Origin: JAAYJK01 sp964501655
GTDB taxonomy: Bacteria; Bacillota; Syntrophomonadia; Syntrophomonadales; Syntrophomonadaceae
Assembly (NCBI GenBank): GCA_964501655.1
Contig: CAZCTN010000011.1
Location: 19,477 to 83,476, forward strand
DNA length: 64,000 bases
Reading direction: 5' to 3'
A program made the translations under genes and the position numbers. Shown here in pieces: positions 1 to 8,139 of this stretch. A model generated the notes under the pieces. The model had not been told where the DNA came from, did no database searches, and was given only the letters and a program-made list of their open reading frames with translations. Position 1 is the first letter of the stretch, and each line of letters opens with the position of its first letter.

Positions 1-434
1 CAAATCCTGTCATCCCGACCATTTGCTATGATTGTAAAGCCTAATATACCGAAGTTTTTCGGCGCACCAAAAAAACGGGCTGAAGTTTACTATAGTTCCG
101 CAAGAATTCCTAATAATCGGAATGTTAACAATAAGGGTTTTGATGCCCCCTGTCAGAAACCCTGTCAAGATCAAAGAAATAAAGCCCGATATTAAGCCAC
201 TCACCATCCCAGGGTGAGCGATTTTTATTTTTAACTCCTCTTATTGTTCAATTCTTAAATTCCTTATCCCTGAATCCATTTATGCTCATTAGTATTAGAC
301 GAGGCAAATTCATTAATTACGGCAGCATGCTCTTTCAAAGCACCTGCACTGCCAAATTTTAGGCCTAATCCTACTTGCTCCGGATAAACAGGAAAGCGCT
401 ATAAATCGCAAAAACCATTCTCTTTTCCCTTGGT
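1..434. other. No supported gene
   Basis: This stretch precedes the stop of the DUF4013 gene. A 65-codon hydrophobic frame on the minus strand (10-207) has no convincing ribosome binding site and is not called. A small CCGAA/TTCGG inverted repeat lies near 47-60. I see nothing else. Confidence 0.5.
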
Positions 435-1025
435 TTAATTCTCGGCAGCCTGCTGATAAAGCTGACCAGTATAATTTGAATAAACTAACCCGCTGTAGAA
501 CATAAGAAAGACTCCGGCAAATGATATTATCGGAAGAGATACGATTATGGCAGGGGCTAGGGCGGTGACAACAGCCATTATCAAATAGGCCGGGGCATAG
601 TAGTCAATGACCTGCTTAATCCGATATAATATTTCTCCTAAACGGAAGGCTTCCATGAGGTTTCCGTAAACGGCAGCATTGGCCAGGGCCATAGGAACCA
701 TGGCCCCCGCCAGCAAAGTGACTATGGAGGATACCATTATACCCAGGATAGGTACTATGTGCAGAATAAAGGTAAATAATAACGGCACACCCAGGTAGAT
801 GAGAAAAACCAGTACCGCCATCAAACCCTGCCGCAAATGGAATTCCCAATCCGACCAATCGGGAAGCTTGGTTTCTCCTCGTATCCCCAGTCTGATGCAC
901 TCGATAAAATAACCCAAAACCAGAATGTTCACTAGCGGTATAATCATAAAAATGCATCCCAGCAGCATCTTTTTCAGCCATTCCCGATCACGAAAAGGAA
1001 ATTTGAGATATTCCATATAGTCCAT
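435..1025 (-). CDS. DUF4013 family integral membrane protein
   Basis: This 196-residue protein has several long hydrophobic segments, at roughly residues 20-45, 68-125 and 145-185. It carries the pattern typical of DUF4013 proteins: an N-terminal FPF..R.W element, then a membrane segment ending in VLGYFIECIRLGIRGE, then LPDW. The start ATG follows a GGAGG with good spacing. The family has no assigned biochemical function and is common in Firmicutes and archaea. No operon partner is evident, and the next gene upstream lies 94 bp away on the same strand. Confidence 0.75.
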   Translation of the reverse strand: MDYMEYLKFPFRDREWLKKMLLGCIFMIIPLVNILVLGYFIECIRLGIRGETKLPDWSDWEFHLRQGLMAVLVFLIYLGVPLLFTFILHIVPILGIMVSSIVTLLAGAMVPMALANAAVYGNLMEAFRLGEILYRIKQVIDYYAPAYLIMAVVTALAPAIIVSLPIISFAGVFLMFYSGLVYSNYTGQLYQQAAEN

Positions 1026-1119
1026 GAGATAATCCCTCCTCCAGTAACTATTAATATATACCGGGGAGGGATTTTATAACTGGAATTTGGATAGGCTGAT
1101 CACCCTTGAGCAACCATCG

Positions 1120-1392
1120 CTAGTCTATTAGGGTTTGCGAAGGTTGTGGGATACTACCGTATTTTTTTTGAATATCCTGCATCTGGGCGGCCCAATTCTG
1201 TATCCTTTCCCGAACATTAGTATCTTTGCACTGGTCCACGATTAAGACATCCCTATCGTTGATCTGTATACCAATGTTATATAAGCCCTGCTCATCCGAG
1301 CATACCAGCAAACCTTCATACTGCTCCTTGACATAAGCGCTGTTGTTCACCCACGATTCCTTATTAATAATTCTGCCCTTTATATTAGACAT
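1120..1392 (-). CDS. Hypothetical protein, 90 aa
   Basis: A small soluble protein with no signal peptide or membrane segment. The ATG is preceded by AGGAGG at 8-nt spacing, which supports it as a real gene. The sequence is mixed alpha/beta-like (YEGLLVCSDEQGLYNIGIQ, then DVLIVDQ) with a charged C-terminal helix. I do not recognise a family. It sits between the DUF4013 gene and the GIY-YIG gene on the same strand, and no function can be inferred from that context. Confidence 0.6.
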   Translation of the reverse strand: MSNIKGRIINKESWVNNSAYVKEQYEGLLVCSDEQGLYNIGIQINDRDVLIVDQCKDTNVRERIQNWAAQMQDIQKKYGSIPQPSQTLID

Positions 1393-1471
1393 AGCTGCAA
1401 CCTCCTATACTATTCGCTTATTCTACCGGTATATTATCCCGGAACAGCGTTTTTTATGTATGGAGATTATT

Positions 1472-1738
1472 CTAGCTCGGATCAAGAGCCGGAAGTTTTT
1501 CGCTTCGTATCAGCTTTTCTTTAGCCGACCGGGTCATTTTCTTGATTTCCATCTCTCGTCTCAAGGCGCTGCTCTTATCAGGAGCAGTTTCCCAATAAAG
1601 GTATTCAGCCGGCAGCCTGCCACGGGTATAACGACTGGCCTTGCCTTCATTATGTTTCTTCAGCCGACCGGCCAAATCGTTGGTATATCCGGTGTAGTAT
1701 GTATTATCACTGCATTTAAGAATATAGACGTAGTGCAC
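1472..1738 (-). CDS. GIY-YIG nuclease superfamily protein (UPF0213-like)
   Basis: This 88-residue single-domain protein has the GIY-YIG signature as YVYILKC followed by YYTGYT (residues about 3-18), a conserved Arg in LAGRLKKHN, and Glu in WETA. The length matches the stand-alone YhbQ/UPF0213 family. Members are predicted endonuclease-like proteins, and E. coli YhbQ has been linked to DNA processing, but the role here is unknown. The start is a GTG preceded by GGAGA at about 6 nt. Confidence 0.85.
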   Translation of the reverse strand: MHYVYILKCSDNTYYTGYTNDLAGRLKKHNEGKASRYTRGRLPAEYLYWETAPDKSSALRREMEIKKMTRSAKEKLIRSEKLPALDPS

Positions 1739-1854
1739 AGGCTTCTCCTATATCCCTGCCGCCCCAGGGGCAGATACTGCTTAAATTCCACAAATTTGAG
1801 AGCCGCAAGCATACCTTCAGCTATTCATTCTATCAGAAAACAGGCAAAACAAAA

Positions 1855-1875
1855 GCTGGGAGATGCTCTCCCAGC
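1855..1875 (-). terminator. Intrinsic terminator of ppsR
   Basis: An 8-bp perfect stem (GCTGGGAG/CTCCCAGC) with a 5-nt loop, read on the minus strand just after the ppsR stop and followed by TTTTGTTTT. Confidence 0.8.
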
Positions 1876-1890
1876 CAGGTTTACCCCGGT

Positions 1891-2718
1891 CTAGCAACGA
1901 TGATGGGTTACTCTGAGAGGCAGACTGAACTTATGGGTGATAGTGTTACCTATAGTCTCAATGTCCTCCATAGTGACATCTATTACCAGACATTTTAATT
2001 TGGCATAGATGCGATAGGCGTTATCCAGTTCTTCAGCCACCATTTCATCCAGGCTCTCGATATCCTGAGGAAGATCGAAGCTCCTCATCCTCTCCTGCCG
2101 AAGCTTCATCAGGGTATCTATATCAATGGTAAGCCCTACCATGGGGACCTTGCCTCTAACGTCGATTATTTCCTGCGGTATTTCCGTATCGATTTCTATG
2201 GGATAATTGGCCACCTTAATTCCCAAATTGGCTAAATGCATGGATAATGGCGTCTTTGAAGTTCGGGGAAGTCCAAGAATGATTAAATTAGCTTCAGCTA
2301 TTGTTTCCAGATTCTGTCCATTGTCATGTTCAATGGTAAATTCGATAGCTTTCATGCGATTGAAGTACTGGTCATCCATAGCATGAGTTAAACCGGAAAT
2401 ATATGCGGGCTTTAACCCGGTTTTAGTTTCTATCACCTTGAACAAAGGCTCCATAACATTTACTGCTACAACACCTTTTTCTGCAGCATGGATTTCCATG
2501 TATTTGCTCAGCTCGGGCTTGACTATGGTATATACTATGAGGGCATCTTCTGCAACGGCTTTTTCTACGATGGTTCTGACCTGCTCGTCTTTATTAACCC
2601 GGGAAAATCGAGTAACACTCCTATCAACTTCGAATTGTAAAACTGAGGCTATGGCTATTTTTTCGGCAGTTTCCCCAACAGAGTCTGACACAGCAAAGAT
2701 ATGCAATTTTTGTGACAT
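1891..2718 (-). CDS. ppsR: PEP synthase/PPDK regulatory kinase-phosphorylase (DUF299)
   Basis: A bifunctional ADP-dependent Ser/Thr kinase and Pi-dependent pyrophosphorylase that switches pyruvate phosphate dikinase or PEP synthase off and on. The N-terminus has the family motif FAVSDSVGETAE. The nucleotide-binding P-loop-like motif reads LGLPRTSKTPLS near residue 150, and the length of about 275 residues is standard. Three in-frame ATGs are clustered; the third (2718, MSQKLHIF) has the best spacing (9 nt) from AGGGGG, so I chose it. No full-length PPDK lies in this window. A protein with only the PEP/pyruvate-binding domain lies at 46.9-49.5 kb, so the target is probably encoded elsewhere. 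Confidence 0.93.
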   Translation of the reverse strand: MSQKLHIFAVSDSVGETAEKIAIASVLQFEVDRSVTRFSRVNKDEQVRTIVEKAVAEDALIVYTIVKPELSKYMEIHAAEKGVVAVNVMEPLFKVIETKTGLKPAYISGLTHAMDDQYFNRMKAIEFTIEHDNGQNLETIAEANLIILGLPRTSKTPLSMHLANLGIKVANYPIEIDTEIPQEIIDVRGKVPMVGLTIDIDTLMKLRQERMRSFDLPQDIESLDEMVAEELDNAYRIYAKLKCLVIDVTMEDIETIGNTITHKFSLPLRVTHHRC

Positions 2719-2842
2719 AATCATCATCCCCCTATCTGGTTGTGTAGTCCCCTATTAGAACTATTCTACAATATAGGATTATTTCCCTTCTTTTTTTTGT
2801 TCCATAAAAAGGTTATCGGATATTCCCGGATATGTCATTAAC

Positions 2843-3943
2843 TTAGGACCATATCTCAACCATTTCCTCCGCTGCCTTATAGGAGCTATCAGTGTTTAAT
2901 ATTTCGCATATCTCCTGCAACGGAGCGTATACTATGCCCTCAAGGGATATGGGGGGGTGCTCCAACCAAAACTCTTTATTGTTTATACAATATCTCTGCT
3001 GCCCTGCCTTTAAAGTAATGGCCTGGCCTCCCTCCAGGTTGAAACTGAATAAACCATAACCGTATAAATCGTCAAATCCTGCTGTTCCCAGATCTATAGC
3101 CATGTAATTCAGCATGTTCTTAACTTCGGTGGGTGAAGGATATTGCCCGAAGCGCTGCAGGCAGCGAGAGTAAATTAAGGCGGCCGCCCCCGCCGCGTGC
3201 GGAGCCGCCATCGAGGTGCCGGATAATTTCACATACTTCCCGCCGGGATAGGTGGAATAAGTGTCTACTCCCGGGGCTGCTATATCGATCCGGTCATTGG
3301 AATTACTGAAATCAGCGATCCCGGTCTTCAAATCCACTGCCCCTACCGCCAGACTTTCCTTATAATATGCGGGATAGGATATTTCACGGGTTTCAGGATC
3401 AGCATCTCCAGAGTTGCCGGCCGCGCAGACTACAGTAACCCCGCTTTCCACCAGTTTTATTATCTCCTGGTGCATGGCGGTGTTAGGGAAAGGACCGCCC
3501 AGACTCATATTAACCACGTTCACCTTTTCTCCCCCCGCGCCCCTCCAATCACGTGCCCACTTCAAACCCTGCACTATATCGGAGTAGGAGCCAAACCCAT
3601 CCTTGCTCAGCACTTTTACTGCCAGCAGTTTAGTCTCCGGCGCTACCCCCAGCAGCACCCCGTTAGCAGCAATAGTGCCAGCCACATGGGTTCCATGCCC
3701 GTTAAGATCCTGGTAATCAGGCTCTCCCGAAACAAAACTGACTCCGTCGGCAACATTGCCGACAAGATCAGGGTGTTCCCAGTCTATTCCCGTATCTATA
3801 ACTGCCACTACCGCCCCTGCTCCCCGGGTGGAAGGCCACATTTTGCGGGCAGATACCAAAGATACACCGGGCGGAGCCCAACCACCCTGTTTTTGGAAAA
3901 AGCTGTCATACACCTCAATTATTTTAGGCTTTCTAATGTACAT
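2843..3943 (-). CDS. Subtilisin-like serine protease (S8) with C-terminal stalk-like domain
   Basis: The S8 peptidase catalytic triad is intact: Asp in VAVIDTGIDWEHPDL (about residue 50), His in NGHGTHVAGT (about 84) and Ser in SGTSMAAPHAAG (about 245). The 366-residue protein starts directly with a short propeptide-like stretch and has no signal peptide, so it resembles intracellular serine proteases more than secreted subtilisins. The last 60 residues (ISLEGIVYAPLQEICEIL) look like half of a copper-amine-oxidase-N-like stalk domain, which recurs in three other proteins here. The start follows AGGGGAG. It appears to be monocistronic. Confidence 0.92.
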   Translation of the reverse strand: MYIRKPKIIEVYDSFFQKQGGWAPPGVSLVSARKMWPSTRGAGAVVAVIDTGIDWEHPDLVGNVADGVSFVSGEPDYQDLNGHGTHVAGTIAANGVLLGVAPETKLLAVKVLSKDGFGSYSDIVQGLKWARDWRGAGGEKVNVVNMSLGGPFPNTAMHQEIIKLVESGVTVVCAAGNSGDADPETREISYPAYYKESLAVGAVDLKTGIADFSNSNDRIDIAAPGVDTYSTYPGGKYVKLSGTSMAAPHAAGAAALIYSRCLQRFGQYPSPTEVKNMLNYMAIDLGTAGFDDLYGYGLFSFNLEGGQAITLKAGQQRYCINNKEFWLEHPPISLEGIVYAPLQEICEILNTDSSYKAAEEMVEIWS

Positions 3944-4123
3944 ACAAATATCACTCCCCTTGCTTTATTCTAAGCAGGGCAGAATAATGTGTTCATTTTC
4001 TTACTTAATTTAATATTATTTATTAAGTTTATGATTTATTTCACTTTCTTCGGGTAAGAGCTGTTTTTTTTTGAATTAATTAATGATAATATAAATATTA
4101 GGAAATATTGGGGTGAGTAATCA

Positions 4124-4249
4124 ATGGGCAGTGAAGAATCCTTAGCGCTGATAATAATAATAATTGTTCTTAGCCTGGGTCTGATTTCCGGAATTATAGG
4201 AGTTCTATTTTTTAGCACCAATCTATCCGATTGGTTTAAAAAGCTGTAA
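4124..4249 (+). CDS. Small single-span membrane peptide, 41 aa
   Basis: A short frame encoding 41 residues. It has an acidic N-terminus (MGSEESLAL), one hydrophobic helix of about 22 residues containing five consecutive Ile, and a C-terminus ending DWFKKL. A GGGGTGA ribosome binding site lies about 9 nt upstream and an intrinsic terminator follows 60 bp downstream, so it forms a plausible complete transcription unit. The function is unknown; it could be a small membrane regulatory peptide. Confidence 0.55.
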   Translation: MGSEESLALIIIIIVLSLGLISGIIGVLFFSTNLSDWFKKL

Positions 4250-4308
4250 TTTCAAAAAATCTGACTCATTAAGACAGGGATTCTATGTACTTTTTTAGGC
4301 TATACCAA

Positions 4309-4332
4309 AGCAGGGCTTCTGCCCTGCTTTTC
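4309..4332 (+). terminator. Intrinsic terminator
   Basis: An 8-bp perfect stem (AGCAGGGC/GCCCTGCT) with a TTCT loop, followed by TTTCTT on the plus strand. It probably ends the transcript of the 41-residue membrane peptide. Apart from this, 4250-4577 holds only a doubtful minus-strand frame. Confidence 0.65.
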
Positions 4333-4577
4333 TTCGCCTCCAATCCACCCATATATTTCTCCACCATTAACCCCCTCACTTTTCCTTCCCATCTGGGCCC
4401 GTCCCGGCTAATTACAGCTTTCGTTTGTTTTTTACTTTTTACTATGATATTAGACACTTTCCTAAATTAGCAGTTTATTCCGGATCGATTATCATTTAGA
4501 ATAATAGATATATTAGCGAATTAATGCTACCATAGCCTGTATTTGTGTGACAATTTTGAAGGGGAGGTCCTTAATTA

Positions 4578-5399
4578 ATGGAAAATAATCAAACCAGGAG
4601 TGAGGTCATTGTGGTGACTTCAGGCAAAGGTGGTGTAGGTAAAACTACTACCGTGGCCAATTTGAGTACTTCTCTGGCCAGAATGGGTTATAAAGTAGCG
4701 GTAATGGATCTGGACATAGGATTAAAGAAGCTGGACTTGATACTCGGACTGGAAAATCGGGTAATATACGATATTGTCCAGGTAATTGAAGGCGAATGCA
4801 CGCTGAAACAGGCACTGGTAAAGGACAAAAGATTTCCCGGCCTGTGCATGCTGCCGGCTGCTCAGACCAGAAATAAGGACGATATCACTCCTGAGCAGGT
4901 ACAGACGCTTTGTGAGAGCTTGAAACAAGAGTTTGATTATATATTTATAGACTGTCCGGCTGGTATCGAACAGGGATTTAAGAATTCCATCGCAGCTGCC
5001 GATAAAGCTATAGTAGTTACCAATCCCGAGGTCTCAGCTGTTCGGGATGCAGATAGAATAATTGGAATGCTGGAATCTGCTCAGTACAAGGATATACACC
5101 TGTTGGTAAACAGAATCCAGAATGACATGATAAAAAGCGGCAACATGCTCAGCATAGAAGATTTGACCCAGCATCTATGTATTAATTTACTGGGGATAGT
5201 CCCCGAAGACAGGAACGTTATCATCTCCACCAATAAAGGGGAACCTATTATCCTCAACGAACGGAGTCAGGCTGCTCAAGCCTTTAATAACATAGCCCAG
5301 AGGATAACCGGAAGAGATGTTCCCTTTCTTGAGTTGGACGACCATTCCTTCTGGAGTAAGCTGAGAGGCCTGGGAAGGAATCTTTTACCTGCCAAATAA
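4578..5399 (+). CDS. minD: Septum-site determining ATPase MinD
   Basis: A membrane-associated deviant Walker A ATPase that recruits MinC and oscillates with MinE to block polar septation. The deviant P-loop SGKGGVGKTTT is at residues 15-25, followed by DLDIGLKKLDLILGLENR, and the switch-II-like motif is FIDCPAGIEQG. The C-terminus ends in an amphipathic helix (FWSKLRGLGRNLL), as expected for the membrane-targeting sequence. The length of 273 residues is normal. The ATG follows GGGGAGG. It is the first gene of a min operon, with minE 9-15 bp downstream. Confidence 0.96.
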   Translation: MENNQTRSEVIVVTSGKGGVGKTTTVANLSTSLARMGYKVAVMDLDIGLKKLDLILGLENRVIYDIVQVIEGECTLKQALVKDKRFPGLCMLPAAQTRNKDDITPEQVQTLCESLKQEFDYIFIDCPAGIEQGFKNSIAAADKAIVVTNPEVSAVRDADRIIGMLESAQYKDIHLLVNRIQNDMIKSGNMLSIEDLTQHLCINLLGIVPEDRNVIISTNKGEPIILNERSQAAQAFNNIAQRITGRDVPFLELDDHSFWSKLRGLGRNLLPAK

Positions 5400-5414
5400 A
5401 AGGGGGTAGTGAAT

Positions 5415-5666
5415 GTGTTAACTTTTATCAAGAATGTATTCAAACAGGATCAACATTCCAGCCGAAGACAGGCCAATGACCGCTTGCGGGTGGTTCTAGC
5501 CCATGACCGGGCTGGTACTTCAGCCGAACTAATGGACACTATTAAAGAAGAGATCATCCAGGTAATAGCCAAGCACATCGAGATTGCGGGAAATCCGGAA
5601 GTAAATTTTATCCGCGAAGGAAGACATTCAGCCCTGGACATCAGCATTCCCATTAAAGGCAGGTAA
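5415..5666 (+). CDS. minE: Cell division topological specificity factor MinE
   Basis: MinE stimulates MinD ATPase and drives Min oscillation. The hallmark segment is present as ANDRLRVVLAHDRAG..ELMDTIKEEIIQVIAKHIEI, followed by the C-terminal dimerisation strand region ending in ISIPI. The start is a GTG. Two in-frame GTGs compete; the second (5415, LTFIKNVF) is 8 nt from AGGGGG while the first is only 2 nt away, so I use 5415 (83 residues). The stop overlaps the minC ATG (TAATG). Confidence 0.93.
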   Translation: MLTFIKNVFKQDQHSSRRQANDRLRVVLAHDRAGTSAELMDTIKEEIIQVIAKHIEIAGNPEVNFIREGRHSALDISIPIKGR

Positions 5667-6292
5667 TGGTTTTGGCCAGTATAAAAATTAAAGGCATAAA
5701 CAACAATCTGGTCCTGCTTTTTGAAGAAGGCAGCGCTGCAGAATATATTGCCATTCTAAAGGAGAAATTCACCGCTAATCGCCAGCTTTTTGAAGGCTCT
5801 CCGGTGGTTTTCAAAGGGAAAGGACTGAACAGCCTTTCTTTTGAGGATATTTCCGAACTTCAGCACCTGTGTCTGGACTATGGAATGATACTGAATAATA
5901 TTGAACTGAACATCAATCGCTCCCACACTAAGGATTTGTTTATCCATCGCAATGTGCGCAGCGGCCAGAAGATTTACTCCGAGGGATCAGTAATCGTATG
6001 GGGAGATGTTCATGAAAGTTCGGAAATCATAGCCGGCAATGATATCATTGTTCTGGGAAAAATGGAAGGAATCGCTCATGCAGGTTTTTATGGCAATACT
6101 GGCAGCATAGTATTTGCATTGAACCTTTGCCCGGGGCAGATTCGTATAGGCACTATACTATCTGCCTCAGCAGACAAGAAAGCCAAGGATGTATACCCGG
6201 AATTTGCTTACCTGTATAATAACACTATACTAATAAAGGAATACCATGCCCGGGATAATCTGGATCGCAATGAAAATATTAAGTGGGAATGA
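5666..6292 (+). CDS. minC: Septum site-determining protein MinC
   Basis: The FtsZ-polymerisation inhibitor. The N-terminal domain (residues about 1-95) has the MinC_N pattern KGINNNLVLLF. The C-terminal beta-helix domain (about 100-205) contains RSGQKIYSEGSVIVWGDVHESSEIIAGNDIIVLGKMEGIAHAG, including the conserved RSGQ and the G(K/R)..G.AHAG MinD-binding face. It is translationally coupled to minE through a TAATG overlap. Placing minC last, after minD and minE, is unusual; minC usually precedes minD. Only 20 bp separate its stop from the convergent UbiB-like gene. Confidence 0.94.
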   Translation: MVLASIKIKGINNNLVLLFEEGSAAEYIAILKEKFTANRQLFEGSPVVFKGKGLNSLSFEDISELQHLCLDYGMILNNIELNINRSHTKDLFIHRNVRSGQKIYSEGSVIVWGDVHESSEIIAGNDIIVLGKMEGIAHAGFYGNTGSIVFALNLCPGQIRIGTILSASADKKAKDVYPEFAYLYNNTILIKEYHARDNLDRNENIKWE

Positions 6293-6312
6293 AACAGACT
6301 GGCAGAGCATTT

Positions 6313-7977
6313 TCAGGATTTCATGGAAGAAATCAAGAATATAAGCAATCCAACACCCGCCAGGGCGAAACCCATCACTCCGAAGATGGAATACTGCTCA
6401 ATTATATCCGGATGACTTCCATGTACTATAAAGGATGAACCTATCAGCCCTCCGGTAATAATGAGGCTGGCATTCAGCCGACTAATCAGCTGGGACATCT
6501 TGTGCTGTGACTTTTCGCTGAGCTCTACATTGATATTGACCTGGAGCTGCCCCCGGTTGGTGGCTTTTATGATATTATGCAGATCATGGGGCAAGGTCCC
6601 CAGAGGTTTTACATCCCGGTAATACCTGCGATGGAGATATTTATAAACATTCTCAGGTTTGAGTCGTTCTTGGTAAACTTTGCTGGCCAGCTCGGTAGCG
6701 GTTTCCATAAAATCATAGTTGGGATCCAGTTTCTTGCCTACCCCTTCGACAGTAATAAGGGCCTTCATCAAGGAGGTCATATAGGGAGGCAGTTGCAGAT
6801 GGTAGTTGTAAGCCAGGGTCAATATGTCTTTACGCAGCCGATTTATATCCAGCCGGCCCAATCCCCCTGTGGAAATATTTAAAACCATGTCGCTGAAATC
6901 CTCTAGGAAATCTTCGCTGTTTCGGTCTAAGCCCTCCAGGATGCCCATGGAACGGAGAGCTGCCACGGCTTGCTCCATGTCTTTCTTGCTTATGCCCAGG
7001 ACCAGTTCTCCGATGTCTATCAAGCGGCTTTCAGTCAAAGTGCCGATTTCTCCAAAGTCGATAAAACATATCTGGTTTTCATTGACTATGATTATGTTGC
7101 CCGGATGGGGATCAGCCTGAAAAAAACCATGAAACACAATCTGGGACAGAAAGGTCTCGGTCCCCAGACGCGATATGTTCCTGACATCCCATCCCCGTCT
7201 CCGCATTTCCTCGATGTCATTCAGTTTTACCCCTTCTATGTACTGCTCGGTCAGGATTTTTCCGGTGGTATATTCCCAGTATACCTTGGGAATTATTACC
7301 CGGTCGTCACCGGCAAAATTGTTATAGACGATTTCAGTGCTTCTGGCCTCCCGGGCATAGTCCAATTCCCGCAGAAACATCTTGGCATAATCTTCTATCA
7401 TAGCAGCTATATTAAGCCTGGCTGCTTCCCGGGATCTCCTTTCGGAGAATCTGGCCAGCATCAGCAGTATCTGTAAATCGTTCTCCACCTGTCGTTCGAT
7501 GCCTGGACGCTGCACTTTAACAATCGCCTTTTCTCCGCTCTTGAGTCGGGCCAAGTGAACCTGTCCGATGGATGCTGCCGCCAGAGGCTGATAGTCAAAC
7601 TCTTCGAATATATCATCTGGGTGTCCCAGTTCCCTCACCAGTTGATCCACTACCTCCTGACAGCTCATAGGGGGCACTTTATCCTGCAATATCTCCATCT
7701 GTTCTATATAAGGAGGAGGAAGCAGGTCCGGACGTGTACTCAGTACCTGACCCAGTTTGATGAAGGTAGGTCCAAGCTCTTCCATGGTTATCCGCAGCTT
7801 CTCCGCCATCAGGTAGTGGGTTTCCTTCCTGCTGCCTATTATCTCCGGGCGGCTGGATACCGGTGCCAGTCCGGTCAAACCAAATCTTTGCACTATATAA
7901 CCCAAGCCGTTTTTTATTAAAACGCCTACAATTTGCTGCCGACGCCGGATATTCCTGTACTTTTGTTTAATTCCCAA
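6313..7977 (-). CDS. ABC1/AarF/UbiB family atypical kinase
   Basis: A 554-residue UbiB-family protein kinase-like ATPase. The family-specific KxGQ helix is seen as FIKLGQVLSTRPDLLP (about residue 72) and the Ala-rich nucleotide loop as LAAASIGQVH (about 128). The catalytic loop and metal site appear as GFFQADPHPGNI and CFIDFGEIG. Two hydrophobic segments close the C-terminus. In quinone-making bacteria UbiB supports ubiquinone synthesis or lipid handling; in this anaerobe the role is more likely lipid or menaquinone related. The TTG start lies downstream of AAGGAGAG. Confidence 0.9.
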   Translation of the reverse strand: MGIKQKYRNIRRRQQIVGVLIKNGLGYIVQRFGLTGLAPVSSRPEIIGSRKETHYLMAEKLRITMEELGPTFIKLGQVLSTRPDLLPPPYIEQMEILQDKVPPMSCQEVVDQLVRELGHPDDIFEEFDYQPLAAASIGQVHLARLKSGEKAIVKVQRPGIERQVENDLQILLMLARFSERRSREAARLNIAAMIEDYAKMFLRELDYAREARSTEIVYNNFAGDDRVIIPKVYWEYTTGKILTEQYIEGVKLNDIEEMRRRGWDVRNISRLGTETFLSQIVFHGFFQADPHPGNIIIVNENQICFIDFGEIGTLTESRLIDIGELVLGISKKDMEQAVAALRSMGILEGLDRNSEDFLEDFSDMVLNISTGGLGRLDINRLRKDILTLAYNYHLQLPPYMTSLMKALITVEGVGKKLDPNYDFMETATELASKVYQERLKPENVYKYLHRRYYRDVKPLGTLPHDLHNIIKATNRGQLQVNINVELSEKSQHKMSQLISRLNASLIITGGLIGSSFIVHGSHPDIIEQYSIFGVMGFALAGVGLLIFLISSMKS

Positions 7978-8087
7978 ATAACTGTACTCTCCTTCCCTGC
8001 CAACCGGTGAAAATACTCTCTTTAGAAATTCTAGTTTTATTGCCTCTTTCCTCTTATTCTAGCAGAAGCAGCCTTAAAATATAGAAA

Positions 8088-8108
8088 CAGCCGGCCAAAG
8101 GCCGGCTG
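8088..8108 (-). terminator. Terminator hairpin of groESL
   Basis: A 9-bp perfect stem (CAGCCGGCC/GGCCGGCTG) with a 3-nt loop, 32 bp beyond the groEL stop. On the minus strand it is followed by TTTCTATATTTT, an interrupted T tract. Confidence 0.7.
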
Positions 8109-8139
8109 CTCATATCATTAGAGTGCCAGGCAGCTTCTA

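Noticed and set aside
10..207. 65-codon hydrophobic minus-strand frame
   Set aside because: No convincing ribosome binding site, composition not clearly coding, and an isolated position at the window edge.
4269..4457. 62-codon minus-strand frame with GTG start
   Set aside because: It contains a strong plus-strand terminator hairpin and the candidate ribosome binding site abuts the start codon, so it is more likely non-coding.
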